From Paeniglutamicibacter antarcticus (lineage in GTDB: Bacteria > Actinomycetota > Actinomycetes > Actinomycetales > Micrococcaceae): 64,000 nt of DNA. The notes under the pieces are model-generated. The model was not told the origin of the DNA. It did no database searches and was given only the letters and a program-made list of their open reading frames with translations. Shown here piece by piece: positions 20,259 through 28,852 of this stretch; within the stretch, counting starts at the first letter, position 1, and each line of letters starts with the position of its first letter. The DNA lies in contig NZ_CZJT01000080.1 of NCBI RefSeq assembly GCF_900010755.1, positions 62,001-126,000 on the forward strand, written 5' to 3'. The translations under genes and the position numbers were made by a program.

Positions 20259-20930
20259 ATGAACACGACTGCGGAGCCCGCGCCGCGCCGCCGCGCGCAC
20301 GGGCTCAACCGGGAAAAGATCCTTGACGCATGCCTGCGGTTGGCCGAAGGCAGTGCCGCCGACGCCCTCTCCTTCCGGAAGATCGGCAAGGAGCTCGGGG
20401 CCGATCCAACGGCGCTATACCGGCACTTTTCCGACAAGGACGAACTGCTGTTGGCGTTGGCCGACAGGGTGCTTGCCATGGGCCTGGATGGATACCAACC
20501 AGGTGAAAACTGGAAGGTGTCACTGGAGGATCTATTGCGGCGCGCCCGTGCGTGTTTCCTGCGCTATCCCTCAGTGGCGACGCTTGCCGCACTGCGCGTG
20601 ACCAGCCAAGAGGGTGAGCTGGAGTTCGTCGAGTCCATGCTCGGGGTGCTGAAACTTGCGGGATTCGACTCAGCGGATGCTGCACGTATCCATCGCGTCT
20701 GCGCCGATTTCATGCTTGCCTGGACCGGGTTCAGCGCGGGGCTTTTGCTACTGGGTGAAAAATCGACCGAGGACGACAAGGCCTGGGTGCGCAGCTACGC
20801 CAAGATCCCGCCTGGTGACTATCCGTTGGCGGTGGCCGCGGTGACGATCATGGCCGAGGTCCAAGACGAGGAGAACTTCGCCTTCGCCCTGGAGCTGCTG
20901 ATCGCCGGAATCGCCACCCGCCTGGGCTAG
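20259..20930 (+). CDS. TetR-family regulator of the amidohydrolase/amine oxidase operon
   Basis: 223 aa. The N-terminal HTH domain (residues about 17-65) contains REKILDACLRLAEG and FRKIGKELGADPTALYRHFSDKDELL, a standard TetR HTH and recognition helix. The C-terminal all-helical ligand domain is TetR_C-like. Divergent transcription and a perfect palindrome in the 134-bp intergenic region indicate it controls itself and the amidohydrolase-oxidase-cupin-dehydrogenase operon. The inducer is probably an amine or its amide. Confidence 0.9.
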   Translation: MNTTAEPAPRRRAHGLNREKILDACLRLAEGSAADALSFRKIGKELGADPTALYRHFSDKDELLLALADRVLAMGLDGYQPGENWKVSLEDLLRRARACFLRYPSVATLAALRVTSQEGELEFVESMLGVLKLAGFDSADAARIHRVCADFMLAWTGFSAGLLLLGEKSTEDDKAWVRSYAKIPPGDYPLAVAAVTIMAEVQDEENFAFALELLIAGIATRLG

Positions 20931-21371
20931 TTTTTCGGGGTCTGGGTGCCGCCGGAGCTGGATACATCGCGAGTGGAATTTTTGGGAAAGGTCCCGACCC
21001 CGAAGAATCCACCATGGGGCCGAGGGATACCGATGCTGCGCCAACAACCGCAGGCGCGGGACGGGCCCGGATTCATCGTCGGCAAAACCCATGAACGGGG
21101 CGCCAGCGACAAGCCGCATGCATCGACGATGCGCATGGCAGCCCGGCGGAACGGGGGTTCACCGGGTTGTCATCTCGGCCTACCGTTCCCATGCCCGGCA
21201 GCAGTGGGCGATTGCCCATTGGTTCCGCCTGCTGGAGCCGGCATCCGGGGTTTCCGCACGGCCGGGGACCTGAGGGCACCGGACGGGCCTGGCCTTTTCG
21301 TCACGTGGGACCCCCGTCGCCCTAGACCCGAAGGCGCAGAAGAGCGCGACCCTGGATCGGTACTGCACGCA
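20931..21371. other. Non-coding interval with one long-range inverted repeat
   Basis: About 440 bp separate the TetR gene from the convergent membrane-protein gene. TTCGGGGTC (20934-20942) pairs with GACCCCGAA (20996-21004), beginning within the first bases after the TetR stop, and could form part of a terminator. Open frames crossing the rest show no family-like composition in any frame. I recognise no gene here. Confidence 0.4.
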
Positions 21372-21836
21372 TTAGGGGGCGCCTTGGCAAGCAAAGCGGC
21401 TGCGACGCATGCCGATGCTGCACAACATGACAAGTGCCAGCTCGGCCACGGCAATGGCCAGCATGGCTCCAGCCGCACTCGAGGCAGCGACTGCCGGTTC
21501 GGCACCACCGTGGTGGTGCCCGCCGAAACCCACGGCCATGAAGGTGTGGGTGATGGCCATCAGGGCCGACATCGCCAGCAGGTCAAGCAATGCCCGCGGG
21601 TTGTTCCACGCACAGTATGCGCATTTCAGGCAGGCAACAGCCATGGCCGCCAACACGAGGGTAAGTGGTACACCGTGCGGGAAGGCCGCAAGAACCCAAA
21701 CGTGGGCCACGCCCAGGATCATCGCCAGCCCGGCGATGATCCTGGCCAGCGTCCTCCCGGGAACCGCCGAAATCGACGGCACCGGGGTGAGGGCCGCGGG
21801 TGCGACCCCCGCCCGCAGCATTGTCAGGGAGGACAT
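21372..21836 (-). CDS. Small His/Cys-containing membrane protein coupled to the copper amine oxidase
   Basis: 154 aa with four predicted membrane segments: TLARIIAGLAMILGVAHVWV, the stretch after GVPLTLVLAAMAVA, LLDLLAMSALMAITHTFMAV, and MLAIAVAELALVMLCSIGM. Two features stand out: CLKCAYC (C-x2-C-x2-C) after helix 2 and GGHHHGGAE after helix 3. The start ATG (21836) follows the amine oxidase stop by one base, so the two are translationally coupled. No known family was recognised. Copper delivery or sensing for the oxidase is a reasonable but untested idea. Confidence 0.65.
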   Translation of the reverse strand: MSSLTMLRAGVAPAALTPVPSISAVPGRTLARIIAGLAMILGVAHVWVLAAFPHGVPLTLVLAAMAVACLKCAYCAWNNPRALLDLLAMSALMAITHTFMAVGFGGHHHGGAEPAVAASSAAGAMLAIAVAELALVMLCSIGMRRSRFACQGAP

Positions 21837-21837
21837 G

Positions 21838-23754
21838 TCAGCTGTGGCAGGACTTGCCGGTGGCCGGTGCCGGCACATCGAGGACCGGCGAGCGGTCGAA
21901 GAAGCCCTCGGGGCGCAGCTTGAAACCGATGGTGTCCACCGGCATGATCGGCCAGTCTTCCGGGCGTGGGAAGTGGGTGAGCCCGAAGGTATGCCACACC
22001 ACCAAATCCTTGCCGTCGATTTCCCTGTCGGCCTTGACCCATTCGGGAAGCCCAGCGCCACCCGTGTGCTGGTTGACGAAGTCGCCGGTCGGGTAACGTT
22101 CGTCAGCCGCTGCCGGGGTCACCCACAGTGCCTTGGAAGCGAAGGTCGCGCGACGGTAGATCGAGGAATCCTCGTCCGCAAGCAGCGTTGGCTGCCCGGC
22201 CGGGTGCAGCTTGTAGGCCACCGGGTGGCCCAGCCGGTTGGTGGATCCGGGGTTGGAGATCACCCAGGTGCGGCCCTTGGAGGAGTCGGCGTCGCGGATG
22301 GCCTCGGACTCGCGGGCCAACACGGTGCGCTTGCGGGTGAATGCGTTGCCGCGCAGGTTCCCCGGTCCGGTGGGCACGCGCACCACGTCTTCTTCCTCGA
22401 CGCGGCCCGGGCCGCCGTCAAGGGCGAAGTCCAGGCGGGCGCCAAAGAGGTGCTGGTGGTATGGGGCGCCGAGGCCCGGAGCCATTTCCGAGGCGTACGG
22501 GTAGTCCCCGCCCGGGTGCGCGCTGGTGAACACGATGCCGGTGGCCTTGGCCTCGAATTCGATGGTGCCATCGAGGTAGAGGTACCAGTAGAAGCCGTAG
22601 TCGTAGTTGCCCACGGTGGTAAAGAAGGAGATCACCAGGCGGCGGTTGCGGCGGGTGTAGTTGATGCCGCTCCACAGATCGGAGTGTTTGGCGAGGATCG
22701 AGTAGTCTTCCTCGTGCATGCAGATGCCGTTTTTGATGGTGCGTGCCTCGCCGCGGGCGTTGGAGATCACCGGGGAGATGTAGTGGATTTCGCCCAGGCA
22801 GTCACAGCCCAGCTCGAGGGAGTTGGCGAACTGCCCCACCAGGTATTCGCCCGTGTCGAAGTAGTTCTGCCAGCTTCGTACCGGGGACGGATCCCCGTAG
22901 GGGACCACCATTTCGGCAATCGAGGCCCGGTTCAGGATGCGCCGCGGTGCGCCCTTGTCCTCGAAGGCGATGTTGTGCAGGACCAGGCCCTCACGGATGT
23001 CGAAGCCCACGTCCAGGCTCCATTTTTCCCACTGAACGTGATTGCCGTCGGTGACGGTGAAGCTCGGGCCCTCGGGCTGGGTGATGGAGATCGGCTTCTG
23101 GGTGGTGCGCAGCGGCCCGGTGAGTTCGGGGTCGGTGTAGTTGCCGTGTTCGGCGGGGATCGGCACCACGCCATAGTCCAGGACTTGGTCAACGCTGCGG
23201 TTGGTCACATCGACGTAGCCAACCAGTCCATCTACTGGGTGGGCCCACGCGGAATCCTCGGGGTGGTTTTGGACGAAGGCAAGTCCGCGCAGGATGCGGC
23301 GCCCGACCTCTTCCGGGTATTCGAACACTCCGGCCGACAGCGGTGCCACGCGGACGTTTTCGACGGCGAGGTTGCGCTTGGCCAGTGCCGCGAGCCAACG
23401 CGGGTCGGTGGAGAGTAGTTCTTCGACTACCTCGAATTCCTCTTCAAGCACCGGCAGTTCGCCGGTCTTGGCGGTGTCCAGTTCGTTGATGCTTTCGATG
23501 TTCCGGTGTGTCACCGAAACGACGATGTCCTTGGGGTGCGCGCCGGTGGTGTCCAGGATGAAAATGCGGAAACGGCGGTTCACTGCTTCGCTGGCCCTGT
23601 CCGGATCCTCAAGGCCGAGGTACGCGATGCGGGCCGACTCCGGGAAGTGGCCGTTGTCGCTGAGGATCGTGCGGATCGCATCGATCTCTTCGCCGGTGGC
23701 CAGTGAGTAGGAGCCGGCTTCGACGAGCTGCTCGGTGGTGTTTCCGAGGGTCAT
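21838..23754 (-). CDS. Copper-containing primary amine oxidase (phenylethylamine/tyramine oxidase type)
   Basis: 638 aa, matching the Arthrobacter globiformis phenylethylamine oxidase in length and apparently +2 in numbering. Topaquinone precursor Tyr384 lies in TTVGNYDYG, catalytic base Asp300 in NYFDTGEY, and copper ligands His433 and His435 (PYHQHLF) and His594 (GLTHFPR) are all present. It oxidises primary amines (phenylethylamine, tyramine) to aldehydes with H2O2 and ammonia. The ATG at 23754 follows GAAAGG. No signal peptide is evident, so it is cytosolic. A divergent TetR gene lies upstream and a coupled membrane protein downstream. Confidence 0.95.
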   Translation of the reverse strand: MTLGNTTEQLVEAGSYSLATGEEIDAIRTILSDNGHFPESARIAYLGLEDPDRASEAVNRRFRIFILDTTGAHPKDIVVSVTHRNIESINELDTAKTGELPVLEEEFEVVEELLSTDPRWLAALAKRNLAVENVRVAPLSAGVFEYPEEVGRRILRGLAFVQNHPEDSAWAHPVDGLVGYVDVTNRSVDQVLDYGVVPIPAEHGNYTDPELTGPLRTTQKPISITQPEGPSFTVTDGNHVQWEKWSLDVGFDIREGLVLHNIAFEDKGAPRRILNRASIAEMVVPYGDPSPVRSWQNYFDTGEYLVGQFANSLELGCDCLGEIHYISPVISNARGEARTIKNGICMHEEDYSILAKHSDLWSGINYTRRNRRLVISFFTTVGNYDYGFYWYLYLDGTIEFEAKATGIVFTSAHPGGDYPYASEMAPGLGAPYHQHLFGARLDFALDGGPGRVEEEDVVRVPTGPGNLRGNAFTRKRTVLARESEAIRDADSSKGRTWVISNPGSTNRLGHPVAYKLHPAGQPTLLADEDSSIYRRATFASKALWVTPAAADERYPTGDFVNQHTGGAGLPEWVKADREIDGKDLVVWHTFGLTHFPRPEDWPIMPVDTIGFKLRPEGFFDRSPVLDVPAPATGKSCHS

Positions 23755-23823
23755 GAGCGTGCCTTTCGGGGGAGTGCTGCGGAACGGAAAGGATTGGGGC
23801 TGCGGTGACGTGTGCCACTTTTT

Positions 23824-23845
23824 TATTCTCTGAGTGTAGAGAATA
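23824..23845. promoter_or_regulatory. Perfect inverted repeat TATTCTCT-N6-AGAGAATA between amine oxidase and TetR
   Basis: An 8-6-8 perfect palindrome (spacer GAGTGT) lies 70-91 bp upstream of the amine oxidase and 88-109 bp upstream of the divergent TetR start. It is a strong candidate operator for that TetR protein. Confidence 0.7.
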
Positions 23846-23932
23846 GCCATGATTCGCATGCTTGACAAGAGCTGTCCATCGTTGCGGCGAGTGCATCCAA
23901 TCGGTGGCACCCAGACCCGTAGGATGGGCAAT

Positions 23933-24526
23933 GTGCCAAAAATTGTTGACCATGATGCCCGCCGACTTGAGCTAGTTGAAGTTACCTGGAGGGTAATTGC
24001 CAAACGTGGATTCGACGGGGTGACGCTCCGGGACATTGCCGCCGAAGCGGGCTTTGCCAATGGCGCACTCAAGCCCTACTTCCCGACACGGGCCAGCCTT
24101 ATGCGGGCAACATTCACCCATGTTTTCGGCCGGACGAATGTCAGGATTGAAGCGGCGACGCGCGGCAGGACTGGACTGGATGCGCTGCGCAGGTTTGCCG
24201 TGGAAATCCTGCCGCTGGATGAGGAGCGGCTTGACGAGGCCCGTGTGGTGATTCCCTTCTGGCAGGCGGCGATCCATGATTCAGAGCTCGCCGAGGTCAA
24301 CGACGAAGCAATGCTTCAATGGCGCGAATCGATGCGTGGCTGGATTCTGGAAGCGAAGGGCCAGGGGGTGCTGCGCGCTGGCATCCTGCCCGAGGTTGCC
24401 GCCGAATCGGTGTTGACGTTCACGCTCGGCGCCCAGGTGGTTGCGGTGTTGGATTCCGATTTCAACGACCCCTCCCAGCTCCTGGAACAGCTGGACCTCC
24501 AGCTGCTTTTGCTCGGCTCTTCTTGA
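23933..24526 (+). CDS. TetR-family regulator divergent from the copper amine oxidase
   Basis: 197 aa with an N-terminal HTH ([29 protein letters not shown] and [15 protein letters not shown]) and a BetI/TetR_C_6-like C-terminal domain ([21 protein letters not shown]). The GTG at 23933 is preferred because AGGA sits eight bases upstream and family homologues start PKIVDHD; an ATG at 23924 is three codons earlier. It probably represses the amine oxidase-membrane protein operon through the 23824-23845 palindrome. The BetI-like C-terminus fits an amine-related ligand. Confidence 0.85.
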   Translation: MPKIVDHDARRLELVEVTWRVIAKRGFDGVTLRDIAAEAGFANGALKPYFPTRASLMRATFTHVFGRTNVRIEAATRGRTGLDALRRFAVEILPLDEERLDEARVVIPFWQAAIHDSELAEVNDEAMLQWRESMRGWILEAKGQGVLRAGILPEVAAESVLTFTLGAQVVAVLDSDFNDPSQLLEQLDLQLLLLGSS

Positions 24527-24668
24527 ATCTTTAAAACCTCCCGCCAGAGAAAAAACGTGACTTTAGATATCTTTCCGCGTACATTGACTCACATGTGACG
24601 CCACTCACTGCCCCCTGAAGATGCTCGCCTCGGGGGGCGTGAATGCAATTGGGAAAGGTCTGCCGCTC

Positions 24669-25607
24669 ATGTATCAGGTCCAACACGTCGAAACCTTCGG
24701 CGACTGGAAGTCATTGGTGTCAGGTGCCTTCGTTCCGTTGCATTCCGAACCCGTGCGCCCGGGCAGATTTGCCGGCAGCATCTCCGGAAACCAGCTTGGC
24801 AACGTCGGGGTCATGGAAGTCGCCGCAACCTCTCATGCCGTGCGCCGCACCGAGGAACTCGTGGTGGCCGGGGACGAGCCCCATTTCAAGCTGAACCTGC
24901 AACTCAGCGGCCATGGCTTGTTGCTCCAAGACGGGCGGGAGACCTTGCTGCGCCCCGGGGAACTGGCAATCTACGACACCCAAAAGCCCTACACGCTGCT
25001 GTTTGAGGAAGACATCCGGACACTTGTACTGATGTTTCCGCAACACCAATTGGGTTTGCCTATCGCCGAGGTCGGTGAACTCACCGCAGTGGGAATCGGC
25101 GTCCAGCATCAAGTCGGCAAGGCCATCACTCCGTTCCTGGCCCAACTCGCAGGCATGCTGCCGCAATTGCAGGGTCCCGTGGGCCATCGATTGGCGGCCA
25201 ATGCCGTTGATCTGCTCAGTACGCTCTTGGCCTCGGAGCTTCACGAACGAAGCCAGCTAACCGATGGGGTCCAGGGCCGGCAGATGAGCACGATCCAGTC
25301 CCACATCGACGCAAACCTCAACGATCCGGAACTCAGCCCCGGATCGATAGCGGCGGCCCACTATATGTCGCTGCGCAGCCTGCACAAGATTTTCGCGGAT
25401 TCCGGCCACACTGTCGCCGAATGGATCCGCTCGCGGCGACTCGAACAATGCTGCCGCGACCTGACCGATCCATTCCAGCAGCAGGTGCCGGTGGGAGCAG
25501 TGGGAGCCCGTTGGGGCTTGCCCGACGCGGCTCACTTCAGCCGGGTTTTCCGTGCAGCCTACGGTTGTTCCCCCTCGGCCTTCCGCGCACAAAACCAGCT
25601 CTCCTGA
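24669..25607 (+). CDS. AraC-family activator, FeaR-like
   Basis: 312 aa. The N-terminal AraC_binding_2-type sensor domain contains VRRTEELVVAGDEPHFKLNL, DGRETLLRPGELAIYDT and RTLVLMFP. The C-terminal double HTH contains SIAAAHYMSLRSLHKIFADSG, WIRSRRLEQCCRDL and RWGLPDAAHFSRVFRAAYG. E. coli FeaR, with the same domain layout, activates tynA and feaB for phenylethylamine use. Here the gene sits between the amine oxidase and a permease/aldehyde dehydrogenase pair, a matching context. The start is uncertain: ATG 24669 is chosen, with GAAAGG 11 bp upstream. Confidence 0.85.
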   Translation: MYQVQHVETFGDWKSLVSGAFVPLHSEPVRPGRFAGSISGNQLGNVGVMEVAATSHAVRRTEELVVAGDEPHFKLNLQLSGHGLLLQDGRETLLRPGELAIYDTQKPYTLLFEEDIRTLVLMFPQHQLGLPIAEVGELTAVGIGVQHQVGKAITPFLAQLAGMLPQLQGPVGHRLAANAVDLLSTLLASELHERSQLTDGVQGRQMSTIQSHIDANLNDPELSPGSIAAAHYMSLRSLHKIFADSGHTVAEWIRSRRLEQCCRDLTDPFQQQVPVGAVGARWGLPDAAHFSRVFRAAYGCSPSAFRAQNQLS

Positions 25608-25743
25608 CGGTTCGGAGACTCCGCCAAACCGGTGTGGGTCAAAAGACTGCACGATTCGCCAAACAGCGCTCACGCAAAGCCAAGCCTCCACGGCATGCCA
25701 AGGAGCACGCTTGAAGCAAATACGCTTCTAGGAGGAAAATGCC

Positions 25744-27222
25744 ATGACAGCTTCCACCCGATCCACCGCCACCCGGGCCCCGAGCCTTGGCAAACGCCGG
25801 CTCGGCGTGCCGTCGTTGGTCTTCATGATCATCGCCGCATCGGCACCCCTGACCGTCGTCGCCGGCGGCGTCACCAGCAACTACGCGGTCACCGGGGTCC
25901 TTGGCATCCCGCTCTCGTTCGTGGTGCTCGGCATCGTCCTGTTGGTATTTGCCGTGGGATACACGGCCATGAGCCAGCACGTGCAAAACGCCGGGGCGTT
26001 CTACGCCTACGTGGCTCGCGGCTTGGGTAAACCAGCAGGCATCGGCGCGGCCTGGGTGGCACTGATCAGCTACAACGCCATGCAAATCGGCATCTACGGG
26101 ATGTTCGGTTTCGCCATGGGTGATTTCCTTTTGGTGACCTTCGGGCTGGCAATTCCCTGGTGGGTCTGTGCCCTGATCGGCTGGGCAGTGGTGGGAATCC
26201 TAGGCGTGAACAAGGTGGATCTCTCCGCCAAGGTGCTTGGCATCATCGTTGCCTGCGAATTCCTGATCGTTATCGTCTACGACGTTTTCGCGCTCAAGGT
26301 CGCACCGGAGGGCCTGTCCCTGGAATCCATGCAGCCCTCAAGCCTCTTCACAGCTGGCGTCGGCGCCGCCCTTTCCTTCAGCATCGCGGCCTTCATGGGC
26401 TTTGAATCCGGCGCCATCTACGGTGAAGAGGTCAAGGACCCCAAGACCACACCGCGCCGGGCAACCCTCATAGCCATCGCCATCATCGGCGTCTTCTACG
26501 CCTTCTCCGCCTGGGCCATGGCCGTGGGCGAGGGCCACAGCGCGGTCATCGAAAACTCGGCGGCAGGTCCCGGCCTGGTCTTCGGTTTCCTTGCTGCCCA
26601 CACCCCGGGATGGTTCGTCACGCTGGGCAACCTGTTGTTCATCACCAGCCTGCTCGCGGCCCTGATCGCCTTCCACAACGTGGTGTCCCGCTACCTCTTC
26701 GCGCTGGGACGCGAGGGCGTGCTGCCCTCCGGCCTGGCCAAGACCAATGCCCGGACCCACGCCCCGGTGAACGGTTCGCTGACCCAGTCGGCGCTCGCGC
26801 TGGTCGTCTTGACTGTCTTCGCCATGGCCGGGGCCGGGCAGGACGTCATGTTCCCGATCGTCACCTTGTTCACCTGGCTCACCAACACCGGTGCCTTTGG
26901 ACTGGTCATGCTCATGGCGCTGACCTCTTTCGCTGTCATCGGCTACTTCCGCAACGAATCGCACGGCCTGGGCAATTGGACCACCCTGGTGGCGCCACTG
27001 CTGGCAGGAATCACGCTTGTGGTGCTCTTCGGGACGATCGTGGCCAACTTCGATGTCCTCATCGGCACCGAAGGTGCAAGCGTCCTAGGTTGGCTGTTGC
27101 CGGCACTTGTAGTGGTACCCGGCATCCTGGGTCTGCTCTGGGCGTTCAGGTTGCGGGCCCTGCAACCGGCAATCTACGCACGCGTCGGACGCGGCGGAGA
27201 CCTGGACGAGGCCCGGGAGTAA
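25744..27222 (+). CDS. APC-superfamily amino acid/amine permease
   Basis: 492 aa with about 12 membrane helices. APC signatures include the first-helix PSLVFMIIAASAPLTVVAGGV, FMGFESGAIYGEEVKDPKTTPRRAT after helix 6, and SRYLFALGREGVLPSGLAKTNARTHAPV. It is probably a proton symporter importing an amine or aromatic amino acid for the adjacent oxidase/dehydrogenase pathway. AGGAGG (25731-25736) precedes the ATG. CGCCAAAC is repeated at 25622 and 25657 in the upstream region, spacing compatible with AraC-type sites. Confidence 0.9.
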   Translation: MTASTRSTATRAPSLGKRRLGVPSLVFMIIAASAPLTVVAGGVTSNYAVTGVLGIPLSFVVLGIVLLVFAVGYTAMSQHVQNAGAFYAYVARGLGKPAGIGAAWVALISYNAMQIGIYGMFGFAMGDFLLVTFGLAIPWWVCALIGWAVVGILGVNKVDLSAKVLGIIVACEFLIVIVYDVFALKVAPEGLSLESMQPSSLFTAGVGAALSFSIAAFMGFESGAIYGEEVKDPKTTPRRATLIAIAIIGVFYAFSAWAMAVGEGHSAVIENSAAGPGLVFGFLAAHTPGWFVTLGNLLFITSLLAALIAFHNVVSRYLFALGREGVLPSGLAKTNARTHAPVNGSLTQSALALVVLTVFAMAGAGQDVMFPIVTLFTWLTNTGAFGLVMLMALTSFAVIGYFRNESHGLGNWTTLVAPLLAGITLVVLFGTIVANFDVLIGTEGASVLGWLLPALVVVPGILGLLWAFRLRALQPAIYARVGRGGDLDEARE

Positions 27223-27314
27223 ACACAAGGACCTCGCCTGCCCACATTTTCCCCGGAGTTCCCGGCCTGCACCGGATCACCTGGGAATAAGCGTCAAGAA
27301 GAAAAGAGAAACAC

Positions 27315-28766
27315 ATGAGCACCGAAACGAACACCGCGGAAAGCAACACCGTGGAAACCTACACCAATGCCGAAGAGCCGCTTGAAGCGATCCAGCCGGC
27401 CACAGGTGGACGTGAAATCCTCGACCCGGCCACCGGCGAGCTGGTGGGCCGTGCACCGGAGCACGAGGTCGCGGACCTCGAGGCCGCCATTGCCGCGGCC
27501 CATGCGGCACAGCCGGGGTGGGACGCGCTGGGCCACGACGCCCGCCGCGCCCTGATGAACCGGGCCGCCGACGCCATCGAGGCAAACGCCGAGGCCCTGG
27601 CCCACCTGCTCTCGCGCGAACAGGGCAAGCCGCTGAACGGGCCCAACGCCCGCTTCGAGGTTGGTGGCGCCGCCGCCTGGCTGCGCGCCGCCGCGGCCTT
27701 CGACCTCGAGGCAGAAGTGCTTGTCGATGACGGAACCACCTACGCGGAAATGCACTACCGCTCCTTGGGCGTCGTGGGCGCCATCGGCCCGTGGAACTGG
27801 CCGATGATGATCTCGGTCTGGCAGCTGGCCCCGGCGCTGCGCATGGGCAACACCGTGGTGATGAAGCCCAGCGAGTACACCCCGCTGAGTGTGTTGGCCC
27901 TGGGCCACATCATCAACCAGGTGCTCCCCGCCGGCGTGCTGCACGTTGTCGCCGGCGGCCGCGATGTGGGCCAGCTGTTGAGCACCCACCCGGACATCGA
28001 CAAGGTCATGTTCACGGGTTCCACAGCCACCGGCAAGGCCATCATCCGGTCTTCGGCCGATACCGTGAAGCGACTGACCCTGGAGTTGGGCGGCAATGAC
28101 GCCGGTATCGTGCTTCCGGATGCGGACCCCAAGGCCATCGCCGAGGGACTGTTCTGGGGCGCGTTCATCAACACGGGCCAGACCTGTGCGGCGCTCAAAC
28201 GACTCTACGTCCACAAGGACATCTACGAAGAGGTTTGCGCGGCGTTGGTCGAGGTCGCGAAAAACATGCCGATGGGCGTGGGACTGGACGAGGCCAATGT
28301 GCTGGGTCCGCTGCAGAACAAGGCACAGTACGACATCGTCGATTCGCTGGTGCGCAAGGCAACCGAGTCCGGTGCGCGCGTGCTTCTCGGCGCCAACCCG
28401 CAGGCCGAGCAGCCGGGCTACTTCTACCCGACAACATTGATCGCGGACATCGCCACCGACAACGCGTTGGTCATCGAGGAGCAGTTCGGCCCGGTCCTGC
28501 CGATCATCAAGGTCGACTCGATCGATCAGGCACTGGAACTTGCCAATGGACTCGACGTCGGGTTGGGTGCCTCCGTGTGGTCCGCCGACCGCGACGCGGC
28601 ACGTGCCGTGGCAGCGCGCATGCAAGCCGGAACGGTGTGGATCAACAGCCATGGCGGCGTGGATCCGCGCATCCCGTTCGGCGGGGCCAAGTCATCCGGA
28701 TACGGTGTGGAATTCGGCGTTGACGGGCTCAAGGCCCTGGGCCAGCCGCAGGTCATCAACGGCTGA
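27315..28766 (+). CDS. NAD(P)-dependent aldehyde dehydrogenase of the amine cluster
   Basis: 483 aa with a complete ALDH active site: GPWNWPMM, LTLELGGNDAGIVL (catalytic Glu), INTGQTCAALKR (catalytic Cys), EEQFGPVLP and the C-terminal FGGAKSSGYGVEFG. It would oxidise the aldehyde formed by the copper amine oxidase (phenylacetaldehyde or an analogue) to the acid. It follows the permease by 92 bp on the same strand and ends convergent with the PucR gene. The ribosome site AAGAGAAA is weak. The exact substrate is inferred from context. Confidence 0.9.
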   Translation: MSTETNTAESNTVETYTNAEEPLEAIQPATGGREILDPATGELVGRAPEHEVADLEAAIAAAHAAQPGWDALGHDARRALMNRAADAIEANAEALAHLLSREQGKPLNGPNARFEVGGAAAWLRAAAAFDLEAEVLVDDGTTYAEMHYRSLGVVGAIGPWNWPMMISVWQLAPALRMGNTVVMKPSEYTPLSVLALGHIINQVLPAGVLHVVAGGRDVGQLLSTHPDIDKVMFTGSTATGKAIIRSSADTVKRLTLELGGNDAGIVLPDADPKAIAEGLFWGAFINTGQTCAALKRLYVHKDIYEEVCAALVEVAKNMPMGVGLDEANVLGPLQNKAQYDIVDSLVRKATESGARVLLGANPQAEQPGYFYPTTLIADIATDNALVIEEQFGPVLPIIKVDSIDQALELANGLDVGLGASVWSADRDAARAVAARMQAGTVWINSHGGVDPRIPFGGAKSSGYGVEFGVDGLKALGQPQVING

Positions 28767-28852
28767 TTATCTCGGGTTTCCCACACACAGAGGCGTTGTC
28801 TTCGTTGTCGTTTTTACCGCAGCACCGAAGGCAGCGCTTTTGCCGTGCCCGT

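Noticed and set aside
20946..21923. A 325-codon plus-strand frame after the TetR gene
   Set aside because: Its second half is antisense to the membrane protein and amine oxidase ends. The first half has no ribosome site or recognisable domain and a Pro/Arg/Gly-rich shadow composition.
21409..23418. A 669-codon plus-strand frame opposite the copper amine oxidase
   Set aside because: The minus-strand frame has every catalytic residue of the oxidase; the long antisense frame is a by-product of codon bias.
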